Assembly (NCBI RefSeq): GCF_010993705.1
Contig: NZ_WOFO01000008.1
Span: forward strand, 110,112 to 174,111
Origin: Cyclobacterium sp. SYSU L10401
Lineage (GTDB): Bacteria; Bacteroidota; Bacteroidia; Cytophagales; Cyclobacteriaceae
Direction of reading: 5' to 3'
Length of the DNA stretch: 64,000 bases
The position numbers were made by a program, and so were the translations under genes. The first letter of the stretch is position 1. Every line of letters starts with the position of its first letter. Shown here piece after piece: positions 8,048-16,991 of the stretch. The notes under the pieces were generated by a model. It saw only the letters and a list, made by a program, of their open reading frames with translations, did not search any database and was not told where the DNA came from.

Positions 8048-8767
8048 TCAGAACCTTTTGATTTTGATGTTTCTGAAATATACTTTGTCACCATGGTCAG
8101 TGATAAGGATGTGCCCCTCTTCTAACTCCCCGTAACGAACATCATCTTTGAATTTGTTCCCCTGCTTTTTTTTCAAAAAATCCTTGCTTCCCCGGGTATA
8201 GGTTACCACCTTTTTTCCATTCAACCAATGGGTGACCTTATTTCCCCTGGCCACAATTTTTCCTGTATTCCACGTGCCATGTGGTTTAAGTGTTTTATTT
8301 TTTGGGGGATAAAACAGATAGGCAGCGGCTGTTGAGCTCAATCCATTTGGATCTTCCTTTATTCCCGGGTAATTGTAGTCATCAATGATCTGGTACTCGG
8401 GGCCGTTGACCATCATGTTGCCGGTTTTTTCGTGGTATAGGGTGTCCACAAAATATTTGATACCGCTATTGGCACCTTCGGTCAGGTTGAATTCAAATAG
8501 CAATTCAAAATCGCCGTATTTTTCTTTGGTGATGATATCCCCACCACCCTTGCTCTCCAGAAATAGCAGTCCATCGGCCACTTTCCATCCCTTGTCCGGA
8601 AAGGCATCATGCTGTTTGCCACGCCATTTATCTACTGAACTACCATCAAACAGCACTTCATATGTCTCTGATTGGGCCCATATAGTTGAAATGGGCAGGG
8701 AAATACAGGTAAGCAGTAAAAATAACAGGCTTGCTAAAGATTTTGGGGAATTCATATGGGTTTTCAT
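8048..8767 (-). CDS. DUF1080 family protein, probable 3-keto-glycoside hydrolase
   Basis: A 239-residue exported protein (signal peptide about 1-31, ending around TIWAQ) made of one DUF1080 (PF06439) beta-sandwich. It has the family opening VLFDGSSVDKWRG, the GGDIITKEKYGDFELLFEF core and the NSGIKYFVD turn. Members of this family have been shown to cleave 3-keto-disaccharides or 3-keto-glycosides after an oxidoreductase has oxidised the sugar at C3. It is the last gene of a three-gene minus-strand operon, 7 bases after the ceramidase-like gene and behind the BNR-ThuA fusion. No Gfo/Idh-type 3-dehydrogenase lies nearby, so the keto-sugar would have to be made by an enzyme encoded elsewhere. 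Confidence 0.88.
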   Translation of the reverse strand: MKTHMNSPKSLASLLFLLLTCISLPISTIWAQSETYEVLFDGSSVDKWRGKQHDAFPDKGWKVADGLLFLESKGGGDIITKEKYGDFELLFEFNLTEGANSGIKYFVDTLYHEKTGNMMVNGPEYQIIDDYNYPGIKEDPNGLSSTAAAYLFYPPKNKTLKPHGTWNTGKIVARGNKVTHWLNGKKVVTYTRGSKDFLKKKQGNKFKDDVRYGELEEGHILITDHGDKVYFRNIKIKRF

Positions 8768-8774
8768 TTTATGG

Positions 8775-10184
8775 TTATTTACTTTTTAAGGGACTGATTT
8801 GGATTTGTCTGGCCAGGGTATCAAATGCGTCCAGAATTTGTTCTTCCAGACCCGGTTTCCAGGCATTTGGAAGGCCATAGACCATCTGGGAACTGTAACC
8901 TTCATAACCTCCTTCTTCCAGAATTTTTTCTGTAGGAATATAGCCCATCACATCATTGCTGTATGCCATCACAAATATGTCCGGGCCATATTTTTCTTTT
9001 AACTTGTTGGCATAGCCAATGGTGGCCTCTCCTCCCATATTGAATATGGTGTACTCTCCGAGTTTTAGTATTTGCAGGGGAAAAGGATGGGAAGTGGGGA
9101 TGGGTTTCTGATCTTTTATTTCCTCCAACATCCGCAAGGCCCAGGTTTTCATGTATCCCTGCTGTTCGGTGACCATGTTTTTCAGTTCTTCCCTGCCCGG
9201 AGGAGGCTGAAGTGCCAGGTCGATTTCCTGGTATGCATGCTGAATAGCCGATGCTAAGGGAGTCATTTTTTCAGCCAATACCTGATCTACAGCGGCTGCA
9301 AGTGTATTTCCATATTGAACAGCCAGGGATAGGGATCTTCTGGGCAGGGGATTCTGGTCTCCTGCCGCTCCCTGGAAAAACAGGGCCATGGCCCCGGGAT
9401 GGTTGGTTTCCAGTGCTTCCTGGGCATACCCGGGGAAGTCTCCTGACCATTGATAATCGCTTAATACGGTCGGGTGACAGGCATATCCAAAAAGAATATG
9501 GGTCAGTCGATCCTGCATATCGCTGATTTTGATCACCGGAACGGCATGATCCATGGGGCCTTTTAGCTCCGTAAGTAAATGGATGTCACTTTCTTTATTG
9601 TTTCTTCGGTTGACCTGAAATCGGGCAGTACCTTTGCCGGAATAGAGCTTGGATGGTTTCATGTTTGCCAGGGCTTTACCCACACTTTCTACCACGGTTT
9701 TTTCCAGTTTTTGGCTATATGCTGAAATGGCCCGCCGATCTTGATCCTTCAAAGGGTAAATGTCAAACAGTGCTGCTTCCAAAACCGGACCGGAGTGGGT
9801 ATGCGAACTATTTAAAATCACCTGTGACCTGCTCAATCCGTATTGCTGGTAAATGGCCGTGCGGATGTCGTCAGACATGCGTTTCGGAAAACCCAACAGA
9901 TCTGAACTGACCATTATGACCCGATTACCTTGCTGGTCTTCCAGTGCCAGGACTTTGAGCCAAAGGTCCCCGTACTTGCCTTGTGCAGGCTGATCCCTTG
10001 ATGCGTAGCCAGCCATCCACAAGGGAGATTCTGGGGTGATCCTGGATTTGTGGCCACCTACTTTCCAGGAATAGCTGCTTTGACCTGAAGCCGGAGATGC
10101 CATGGACAGCAGCAGGAAAATGAAAAAGGTCATGGTAACGGAGCGTATTGGAATTAATAAATTAGATTTTATCAGGGATACCAT
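8775..10184 (-). CDS. Neutral/alkaline non-lysosomal ceramidase-like secreted hydrolase
   Basis: A 469-residue protein matching the N-terminal catalytic domain of neutral ceramidases (PF04734): ITPESPLWMAGYASRDQPAQ near the start, then the metal-binding stretch NSSHTHSGP and the FQGAAGDQNP loop. Full ceramidases add a C-terminal Ig-like domain, which is missing here. In Bacteroidota and Planctomycetota, single-domain members sit in polysaccharide clusters, where their substrate is unknown and is probably not ceramide. ATG 10184 is chosen over 10229 because its signal sequence (MVSLIKSNLL) parallels the upstream neighbour's (MISLIKNCLM) and avoids overlap with that gene. It is the middle gene of the operon. 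Confidence 0.82.
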   Translation of the reverse strand: MVSLIKSNLLIPIRSVTMTFFIFLLLSMASPASGQSSYSWKVGGHKSRITPESPLWMAGYASRDQPAQGKYGDLWLKVLALEDQQGNRVIMVSSDLLGFPKRMSDDIRTAIYQQYGLSRSQVILNSSHTHSGPVLEAALFDIYPLKDQDRRAISAYSQKLEKTVVESVGKALANMKPSKLYSGKGTARFQVNRRNNKESDIHLLTELKGPMDHAVPVIKISDMQDRLTHILFGYACHPTVLSDYQWSGDFPGYAQEALETNHPGAMALFFQGAAGDQNPLPRRSLSLAVQYGNTLAAAVDQVLAEKMTPLASAIQHAYQEIDLALQPPPGREELKNMVTEQQGYMKTWALRMLEEIKDQKPIPTSHPFPLQILKLGEYTIFNMGGEATIGYANKLKEKYGPDIFVMAYSNDVMGYIPTEKILEEGGYEGYSSQMVYGLPNAWKPGLEEQILDAFDTLARQIQISPLKSK

Positions 10185-10213
10185 TTTTTGGCTGTTTCGG
10201 GGTTTATTGGAGT

Positions 10214-12298
10214 TTATTTTAAGGACCATTCGATGGCATTTTCCAGGAGTTGGAGAAAAGAAGGGTGGGTGAAATCGGTAGGATAGCCCAAAGAGGTGTA
10301 AAACACCCTGCTTTGGCCTGATTTCCTGGTGTATGCCAGGGGGGCATTTTGTCCGGCTGAACTGCCAGATAGCAGGACTTTGGCCCTGGGGTCTAAACTA
10401 TTCTCCATCAGGTATATATTTCCCTGGCTTATCCAGGACTGCCGGGGAATGTTTTTTAAAAGACCCCTTCCAAACTTTTTTTCAGGCAGCACCCTGGTTA
10501 TTTCTTTTGCCGGTCCATAGCCTTTGTTTACATGGCCCAATACTTCGGGTACAAAGTCCCACCAATCCTCATATCCAGCAGGTATGGAATCCTCCCGGAC
10601 AGAAAAAGCATGGTTGGCAGTTCGGATTCCCAAAACCGGTTTGCCCGCTTCAATGTGTTTTTTGATCATGGCCATTTGAGCATTGGAAAGGGCAACTCTC
10701 CTTAAAAAAAAGACCAGTAAATCACAGTTTTCAATTTTTTCCAAGCCGGGTAGATGAAAAGCGTTTTGATCACCCTCACCCATAATGACCTGGGTTTGGT
10801 ATCCCTTTTGTTTGGCCAGCTTCATGGCAAAATAAGGAACGGTCATATCTGCCGCATAGTTGTCCGGGTCCCTGTTGATGAGAAAGGTGATGTTCGTTTT
10901 TTTAGCTTCCTGTGTTTTCTTTTGTTGGGGAAGAACCTTTCCATACACTTTTAATTGATAGTCCCTGTAGCTGCTGTAGCGACCGGTAAGCCAAAGGACT
11001 ACTTCCCTGTCCTGATCTGCCAGTACAATGGGCCGGATATTGTCTTCTTTGGATTGATAGGTAATGGGGCTGAATTGCCAGCTGCTGTTTTCGTCCAACC
11101 TTTCTGCCCTGAAGATTTCATACCTTCTTTCTCCGTCTACCAGCATGGCTTTTCCGGATACCGGATGGACATCTGCCGAAAAATAGAGCACATTTTTATC
11201 CGCAGGATGCAGACTGATCAGTCCGGTGTATTCATTTTCTCCTGGATAAAGTCTGCTGCCGGCAAAAGCGATTTCCTCTTCTATCCAATCCCTGCCGTTC
11301 CAACGGGCATAATGATAGCGGTGGTCATTTCCTCCTAAGGAGGTATTGACGGTTTCACCCCTGCTTATGGGGTCTTTGGTAACAGAGAATACAAAATAGG
11401 GAAATCCTGCCTCATCCAGCTGCATGTCGCTGGTCCAGGCCACATCTGTTCTGGTATTGAGGTCTCCATCGTAGACAAGGGTAAAATCAGAAGGTTTTAA
11501 ACTGCTGGTATCGGCAGTACTCAAGGGAGCTACCAGGCTGCCATCTGAGCGGTAGGCATTACCATTTTCGAGATATCCGTGGTATATGTTGTTATTGAAA
11601 TGCCGGGGGTGGCCATCCGTGGTAATGAAGTGTATTCTTTTTTCCCCGTCTGAAGCATATTTGAGATAGGACCGGCCCTCAAATTGAAATAACCTCCCCC
11701 CAAACTCCCAGGTGTCTCCCTCATCCATGGAGCGCAGGTAATGTGGGTTGTTTTGATTTCCCCTGAAAAAGTTAAAGGTCTCGCCGGTAGCCTTCAGGTG
11801 AAAGAGATTCGCATAACAAACCCTTCCATTGGTTTCAAATACCGATTCTTCCTGCCAATTATCGATATTCAACCCGGAACTGGTGCTTCTGTACCTCACC
11901 AGGCTGTCTATACTGTGTCCGGCATATACGGTGAGTAATTTACCATCGGGCCTGAGCATTAGGGCACCAACATTGTGGTCATCTGGGGGCAGTGTGCCTT
12001 CGGTCAGTACCTTGGTAGAGGTTTGGTTGTCTTCCAGATTCCATTCACTAACGGTATTGTAACCTGCAGCAGTGACTCCGGTAAAAAAAACCTTGTCTGC
12101 TATCAATAGGGCCCGCTTATCCTGAAACCAACACCAGCTGCCGTCTTCCGACAACAGGACAGGTTGAAAAGGATCTTTTGGCTCAACAGTAGCAGTTTGT
12201 GAAAAGCATAAGGTAAAATTGGCAAAACAAACCAAACAGGCTAAAATTGCCTTGCATGGAATAACAGGCATCAAACAATTTTTGATCAGGGATATCAT
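10214..12298 (-). CDS. Secreted BNR-repeat protein fused to a ThuA-like domain
   Basis: A 694-residue exported protein; the signal peptide ends near FTLCFSQ (about residue 34). Residues ~40-455 form a BNR/sialidase-like beta-propeller (BNR_4 type) with Asp-box-like pieces such as SMDEGDTWEF (190-199). From about 468 to the end is a ThuA-like class I glutamine-amidotransferase fold (TFLINRDPDNYAADMTVPYF onward). ThuA-type proteins recur in 3-keto-sugar utilisation loci, and BNR propellers bind or hydrolyse glycans, so the fusion probably recognises and helps process a glycan before the downstream DUF1080 enzyme acts. The catalytic status of either half is not evident. It is the first gene of the operon; the next start lies about 30 bases beyond its stop. 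Confidence 0.82.
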   Translation of the reverse strand: MISLIKNCLMPVIPCKAILACLVCFANFTLCFSQTATVEPKDPFQPVLLSEDGSWCWFQDKRALLIADKVFFTGVTAAGYNTVSEWNLEDNQTSTKVLTEGTLPPDDHNVGALMLRPDGKLLTVYAGHSIDSLVRYRSTSSGLNIDNWQEESVFETNGRVCYANLFHLKATGETFNFFRGNQNNPHYLRSMDEGDTWEFGGRLFQFEGRSYLKYASDGEKRIHFITTDGHPRHFNNNIYHGYLENGNAYRSDGSLVAPLSTADTSSLKPSDFTLVYDGDLNTRTDVAWTSDMQLDEAGFPYFVFSVTKDPISRGETVNTSLGGNDHRYHYARWNGRDWIEEEIAFAGSRLYPGENEYTGLISLHPADKNVLYFSADVHPVSGKAMLVDGERRYEIFRAERLDENSSWQFSPITYQSKEDNIRPIVLADQDREVVLWLTGRYSSYRDYQLKVYGKVLPQQKKTQEAKKTNITFLINRDPDNYAADMTVPYFAMKLAKQKGYQTQVIMGEGDQNAFHLPGLEKIENCDLLVFFLRRVALSNAQMAMIKKHIEAGKPVLGIRTANHAFSVREDSIPAGYEDWWDFVPEVLGHVNKGYGPAKEITRVLPEKKFGRGLLKNIPRQSWISQGNIYLMENSLDPRAKVLLSGSSAGQNAPLAYTRKSGQSRVFYTSLGYPTDFTHPSFLQLLENAIEWSLK

Positions 12299-12394
12299 GT
12301 GGTTAATTTAAGTTATCCTCATGAAACCAGCATGGGAAAAGGGATAAAATACTTTAAAAAAAATACCAACGGTAAAAATAGAAATGAATTCCCC

Positions 12395-13717
12395 CTATCC
12401 GTGGGCCATCAAGCCATTTTCGGGTTCAAAAACTTCTACCGTTCCTTTTTCATTGATGCCAGCTAAAGTGACTTCCTTTATTTCGTTGATCAGAAGCGGA
12501 TCATATTTGGCACTGATCCTGATATAATTTTCAGTAAAACCGTGCATTTTACCCTCTTCGATGTCCTCTTCAAAAAGCACCTGGAAAGTTTTGCCTAAAT
12601 TTTCTTCGTAAAAGGCCCTCCTTTTCTTTTCAGAAAGAATCCGTAGCATTTTCGACCGTTTGTTTCTGATTTTCATGGGGACAACATCCTCCATTTCCGC
12701 TGCCCGGGTATTGGCCCTTTCTGAATAGGTGAAAACGTGGAGGTAGGAAACAGGTAATTCTTTCAGGAAGTTGTAGGTTTCCAGAAACAAGGCCTCAGTT
12801 TCTCCTGGAAAGCCCACAATCACATCTGCCCCGATACAGCAATGTGGCATCAGGCTTTTGATTTTGTATACCCGGTCCTCATACAATTCACGCAAGTACC
12901 TTCTACCCATCTTCCTCAGCAGGGTATTGCTCCCCGATTGCAATGGGATATGAAAATGGGGGACAAAGTGCCTGGAAGCGGCAACAAACTGAATGGCCTC
13001 GTTGGTCAGGAGATTGGGCTCAATAGATGAGATCCGGAACCTGTCAATTCCTTCTACCTGGTCCAGGGCCCGGATCAAATCCAGAAAGCTTTCCTTTCTT
13101 TTGCCATTCTCTATTCCAAAATCACCAATATTTACGCCGGTAAGCACCACCTCTTTGACATCCGTTTGGGCTATTTCTTTTGCGGTGCCAAGAATGTTTT
13201 CGATGGTATCACTTCTGCTTTTCCCCCGGGCAAGGGGGATGGTGCAGAAAGCACACCCATAGTTGCAGCCATCCTGTACTTTCAGAAAAGTCCGGGTTCG
13301 GTCATGCAGGCTAAAAGCATGGTTGAAATCCTTTGCCTCTTTGATTTCAGAGGCATACACTTTGGCTTCCTGATTAGCAGCAAAACCATCCAATAATTCG
13401 ATGAGTCTGAACTTTTCTGCAGCACCCAACACGGCATCCACCCCTGCGATCTCAGAAATTTCCCGGGGTTTTAGCTGGGCATAGCAACCAATTATAGCAA
13501 CAAACCCATCAGGAGAGATTTTTTTGGCTTCCCGGACGATTTTTTTACATTTTTTATCCGCATTTTCGGTGACCGAGCAGGTGTTGATAATGAAAATGTC
13601 CGGTTTATCCTCAAAACCTACTTTTTCATACCCTTTATTATCGAACATCCTGCTGATAGTGGAGGTTTCGGCATAGTTTAACTTACAACCCAGCGTATAA
13701 AATGCTACTTTTTTCAA
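12395..13717 (-). CDS. mtaB: tRNA t6A37 methylthiotransferase MtaB
   Basis: A 440-residue radical-SAM methylthiotransferase that converts t6A37 to ms2t6A37 in tRNAs reading ANN codons. The UPF0004 domain starts MKKVAFYTLGCKLNYAE, with cluster cysteines in TLGCK, NTCSVTE and IIGCY. The radical-SAM motif is CNYGCAFC in VQDGCNYGCAFC (Cx3Cx2C). A TRAM-like RNA-binding tail runs from about 370. The NTCSVTENADKK segment and overall length fit MtaB rather than MiaB or RimO. It is a single gene with its own TAnnTTTG-type promoter element just upstream, in the interval shared with divergent glnN. Confidence 0.93.
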   Translation of the reverse strand: MKKVAFYTLGCKLNYAETSTISRMFDNKGYEKVGFEDKPDIFIINTCSVTENADKKCKKIVREAKKISPDGFVAIIGCYAQLKPREISEIAGVDAVLGAAEKFRLIELLDGFAANQEAKVYASEIKEAKDFNHAFSLHDRTRTFLKVQDGCNYGCAFCTIPLARGKSRSDTIENILGTAKEIAQTDVKEVVLTGVNIGDFGIENGKRKESFLDLIRALDQVEGIDRFRISSIEPNLLTNEAIQFVAASRHFVPHFHIPLQSGSNTLLRKMGRRYLRELYEDRVYKIKSLMPHCCIGADVIVGFPGETEALFLETYNFLKELPVSYLHVFTYSERANTRAAEMEDVVPMKIRNKRSKMLRILSEKKRRAFYEENLGKTFQVLFEEDIEEGKMHGFTENYIRISAKYDPLLINEIKEVTLAGINEKGTVEVFEPENGLMAHG

Positions 13718-13743
13718 ACTTCAAGCCATTTAATTTTGTAGGG

Positions 13744-13751
13744 CAAAGGTA
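13744..13751 (-). promoter_or_regulatory. Probable -7 element TACCTTTG for mtaB
   Basis: On the minus strand the sequence reads TACCTTTG, a perfect match to the Bacteroidota -7 consensus TAnnTTTG, 27 bases ahead of the mtaB start. No clear TTTG -33 partner is visible at the right distance, so the assignment rests on the -7 box and its position. Confidence 0.45.
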
Positions 13752-13888
13752 AGGAATATCAGTGAGTTTTCCATTTTTGTAAAATTTCGTATCCAAACCG
13801 GTTTTTTTTCTTCATATGATGGATATTTCTGCTTTACTTGTTGTCAAATGTGTAATTTTAAGCAGATTGGCCCCTATTTTTCACCATT

Positions 13889-13921
13889 TTTGTTAAAGAC
13901 TCATTTATTTTTCTATTTTTG
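13889..13921 (+). promoter_or_regulatory. glnN promoter: TTTG-N21-TATTTTTG
   Basis: A -33 TTTG (13889-13892) and a -7 TATTTTTG (13914-13921) are separated by 21 bases, matching the Bacteroidota primary-sigma consensus. Transcription would start near 13928, about 24 bases before the glnN ATG. Confidence 0.7.
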
Positions 13922-13951
13922 TAATTAGTTTTTAAACCATAAACTATAACA

Positions 13952-16114
13952 ATGGCAACATTAAGACAAAAAGCATTAATGAAGGTTCAGGGCAGACCAC
14001 AGGTTTCTGCCGTTGCGCCCTCTTTAAAAATTTCCGATTATTTTGGATCGCAGGTTTTTGGCTTGAAAGAAATGCAGGAAACCCTGGCGACTCCTGTTTT
14101 CAAGAAGGTCAGTACAGCTATCGAAAAGGGGACAAAAATTGATATGTCCACCGCAGATGAGGTAGCAACGGCTGTAAAGAGCTGGGCGCTAGGTAAAGGG
14201 GCTACTCATTACACCCACTGGTTTCAGCCTTTGACCGGATCCACTGCAGAAAAGCACGATACTTTCTTCGATGCCATGTCAGGCATGGAGAAATTTAAGG
14301 GAAGTGCCCTGGTTCAACAGGAACCTGACGCTTCATCTTTCCCCAGTGGTGGTATAAGAACCACTTTTGAAGCCCGGGGATATACCGCATGGGATCCCAG
14401 TTCACCCATCTTTATTTTCAATCAGACCCTTTGCATTCCAACCATTTTTGTTTCTTTCACAGGGGAAGCCCTGGATTTCAAAACCCCACTCATCAGATCA
14501 ACTGAAGCCATCAACAATGCTGCAGTTGAAATTTGCCAGTATTTCGATCGGAATGTAAAGAAAGTGAACCCTTCTTTGGGAGTAGAGCAGGAGTATTTTG
14601 TCATAGACAGGGCCTTGTATGCCACCCGCCCGGATCTGGTCATGGCAGGGAGAACGGTTTTTGGCCACAATCCGGCCAGAGGTCAGCAACTGGACGATCA
14701 TTATTTTGGCTCCATTCCTTCCAGAGTAAAGGAGTACATGAAGGACTTTGAAATAGAAGCACTCAAATTGGGGATTCCTGTTTCTACCCGTCACAACGAA
14801 GTGGCTCCTGGTCAGTTTGAGGTGGCACCCCTTTTTGAAGACATCAATAAAGCCACCGATCATAACCTCTTGTTGATGGATGTGATGGAAAAAGTGGCTG
14901 AAAAGCATGGGCTGAAGGTATTGTTTCACGAAAAGCCCTTTGCAGGCTTGAATGGTAGTGGAAAACACAACAACTGGTCCCTGATTACGGATACAGGTGT
15001 CAATCTTTTCCAACCCAGCAATTCAGCCAGAGAAAACCTGCAATTCCTTTGTTTTCTGGTAGCCACCCTGAAAGCGGTTTACAAAAACGCAGACTTGCTG
15101 AGAGCCAGTATTGCTTCTGCAGGTAACGATTTCAGGTTAGGAGCCAATGAGGCACCTCCTGCCATCATATCAGTCTTCCTGGGATCTACCCTTACTGGAA
15201 TTTTGGACGAGCTGGAGAAAAACGGCAACATCAAAATTGAAAAAGGTGACAATATGTATATGAAACTTGGAATTTCTAAAATTCCTGAAATCATATTGGA
15301 CAATACCGATCGTAACAGGACTTCTCCATTTGCCTTTACCGGAAATAAGTTTGAGTTTAGGGCAGTAGGTTCCAGCGCCAATCCAGCCGGTCCCATGACA
15401 GCCCTTAATGTGATTGTGGCCGATGTTTTAAAGGAGCTTAAAAAAGACATCGACAAGGAGATCGAAGCAGGTAAAGAGAAGAAGATTGCTATTGTGAATG
15501 TATTGAGGAAATACATAAAAGAAAGCAAAAAGGTCAGGTTTGAAGGAGACGGCTACTCTGAGGAGTGGGAAAAAGAAGCCGAAAAGAGAGGACTTTCCAA
15601 CCTTAAAAGTACAGCAGAAGCACTGGACGTATTGTTGTCCAAGCAGGTGGCTGACTTGTACAAGCGGCACAATGTGTTGAATGAAAAAGAACTCCACGCC
15701 CGCCATGAAATCAGACTGGAAAACTACATCATGAAAGTCCAGATTGAGTCCAGGGTTATGGGAGATCTTGCCTTGAACCACATCATTCCAACAGCCATCC
15801 GCTATCAGAACAAGCTCATTGTCAATGCCAATGGTCTGAAAGGACTGGGGCTTGATCACAGGGCAGCAATTGAAACCATAGAGGAAATTTCAAAGCATAT
15901 CGAATCCCTTAAATCAAATGTTAGTAACATGATTGAAGCCCGTAAGCGGGTCAATAAGGTGGAGGATATAACTGAAAAAGCCAAGTTGTACAGTTCTGAA
16001 GTAAAAGATGCCTATTTTGATAAAATCAGGTATGCAGTAGATAAAATGGAATTGCTTGTTGATGACGAGTACTGGCCATTGGTTAAGTACAGGGAAATGC
16101 TTTTCCTTAAGTAA
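13952..16114 (+). CDS. glnN: Glutamine synthetase type III
   Basis: A 720-residue GSIII-type glutamine synthetase (glutamate + NH3 + ATP to glutamine), the large form typical of Bacteroidota and some cyanobacteria. Characteristic stretches are the N-terminal KISDYFGSQVFGLKEMQETL, the catalytic HYTHWFQPLTG, GVEQEYFVID, RHNEVAPGQFEVAPLFEDIN (substrate-binding loop) and NGSGKHNNWS. The length matches the family (~700-730). It is the main ammonia-assimilating enzyme expected in this group. It is a single gene with a well-formed promoter upstream and a strong intrinsic terminator downstream, so it is probably regulated on its own. Confidence 0.96.
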   Translation: MATLRQKALMKVQGRPQVSAVAPSLKISDYFGSQVFGLKEMQETLATPVFKKVSTAIEKGTKIDMSTADEVATAVKSWALGKGATHYTHWFQPLTGSTAEKHDTFFDAMSGMEKFKGSALVQQEPDASSFPSGGIRTTFEARGYTAWDPSSPIFIFNQTLCIPTIFVSFTGEALDFKTPLIRSTEAINNAAVEICQYFDRNVKKVNPSLGVEQEYFVIDRALYATRPDLVMAGRTVFGHNPARGQQLDDHYFGSIPSRVKEYMKDFEIEALKLGIPVSTRHNEVAPGQFEVAPLFEDINKATDHNLLLMDVMEKVAEKHGLKVLFHEKPFAGLNGSGKHNNWSLITDTGVNLFQPSNSARENLQFLCFLVATLKAVYKNADLLRASIASAGNDFRLGANEAPPAIISVFLGSTLTGILDELEKNGNIKIEKGDNMYMKLGISKIPEIILDNTDRNRTSPFAFTGNKFEFRAVGSSANPAGPMTALNVIVADVLKELKKDIDKEIEAGKEKKIAIVNVLRKYIKESKKVRFEGDGYSEEWEKEAEKRGLSNLKSTAEALDVLLSKQVADLYKRHNVLNEKELHARHEIRLENYIMKVQIESRVMGDLALNHIIPTAIRYQNKLIVNANGLKGLGLDHRAAIETIEEISKHIESLKSNVSNMIEARKRVNKVEDITEKAKLYSSEVKDAYFDKIRYAVDKMELLVDDEYWPLVKYREMLFLK

Positions 16115-16141
16115 AGACCATTATTTCTATTACAATAAAAT

Positions 16142-16170
16142 AAAGCCCGGAAGTATTTCCGGGCTTTTTT
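16142..16170 (+). terminator. Intrinsic terminator after glnN
   Basis: AAAGCCCGGAA (16142-16152) pairs with TTCCGGGCTTT (from 16157) around a four-base loop and is followed by a run of T. It lies 27 bases after the glnN stop. Confidence 0.85.
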
Positions 16171-16422
16171 CATTGAATTGCCTGAAATCATCCTGTGGGG
16201 TTGAATCTTTAGCCTTTTCAGTAATCAAAAAACCTGTTGGATAAACCTGTTGCTATTGAAGAAGCCGTTTTTTAATTCCTAAAACCCTAAAGACTGCATT
16301 GAAAAAAAACCCGGTTTTGCAAGCAGCAGGGATCTGCTAAACGAGGTTGGTAAATAAGCGACCAGTCTAAGGCTTTCTACTCCAGGTCCCTCTGGCAGAA
16401 CACATAAAAGTACTCAAAAACA
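16171..16422. other. Intergenic stretch without recognised features
   Basis: Past the glnN terminator up to the convergent small secreted-protein gene, no ORF, promoter consensus or strong hairpin was found. Confidence 0.5.
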
Positions 16423-16896
16423 TCAATAGGTGTAAAGGGGGATATACCAGCTCATCAACTTGTCTTCAAACTTTGACAGGCAATCTGTGTTTTTTTCCAC
16501 CCTCATTTTTCTTCTGAGGACTTTTTCCAGTTTTCTAAAATCAATGGCATGCCTCTCCGGATCACTTTCACAGATGAAGTATAGGTCTTGCACATTTCCC
16601 CGAATATCAATGTAAACCCTGCTCTGGATTTTAATGTTGCGAAACAGGTTTTTGGTATCCTCATCAAAATAGGGGGCGATAAGGTCGAAATTCAATTCTT
16701 TACTCAAAGCCATGGAAGAACAATCCAGGCTAAGTCTTTCGGTATCTATCTGCGTATAATCTTTACCTTTCGTTTTGACCACATAGGCCCGGTTGGTTTT
16801 CAATACTTCATAATCTCCCTGAACTTGCCCATATGTCATGAATGGGTAAGTTACCAATCCTAAAATAGTGAGTAACAACAGCAATAATTTATTCAT
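16423..16896 (-). CDS. Small secreted protein of unknown function
   Basis: A 157-residue protein with a clear signal peptide (MNKLLLLLLTILGLVTYPF, cleavage near MTYGQ, about residue 23). The mature part is about 134 residues, charged, with two cysteines (DCSSMA and TDCLSKF) and a third in FICESDPE. The central IKIQSRVYIDIRGNVQDLYF is predicted beta-rich and faintly recalls TonB C-terminal-type folds, but not enough to claim. It stands alone, with no obvious operon partner. Codon usage resembles its neighbours, so it is likely a genuine periplasmic or secreted protein. Confidence 0.7.
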   Translation of the reverse strand: MNKLLLLLLTILGLVTYPFMTYGQVQGDYEVLKTNRAYVVKTKGKDYTQIDTERLSLDCSSMALSKELNFDLIAPYFDEDTKNLFRNIKIQSRVYIDIRGNVQDLYFICESDPERHAIDFRKLEKVLRRKMRVEKNTDCLSKFEDKLMSWYIPLYTY

Positions 16897-16991
16897 AATC
16901 GAATCAAATCAGCATTCAATCTGGAAATTTTCAAACTGAATCACAAAAACCTATCCATAATCGGCCTAAACGTTTTATTAATGGTTGGTAA

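Noticed and set aside
8775-10184. True ceramidase role
   Set aside because: Only the N-terminal catalytic domain is present and the operon partners are glycan enzymes; named ceramidase-like only.
14498-15013. 171-residue frame antisense to glnN
   Set aside because: Lies entirely inside a well-conserved enzyme gene; the antisense frame follows from its codon pattern.
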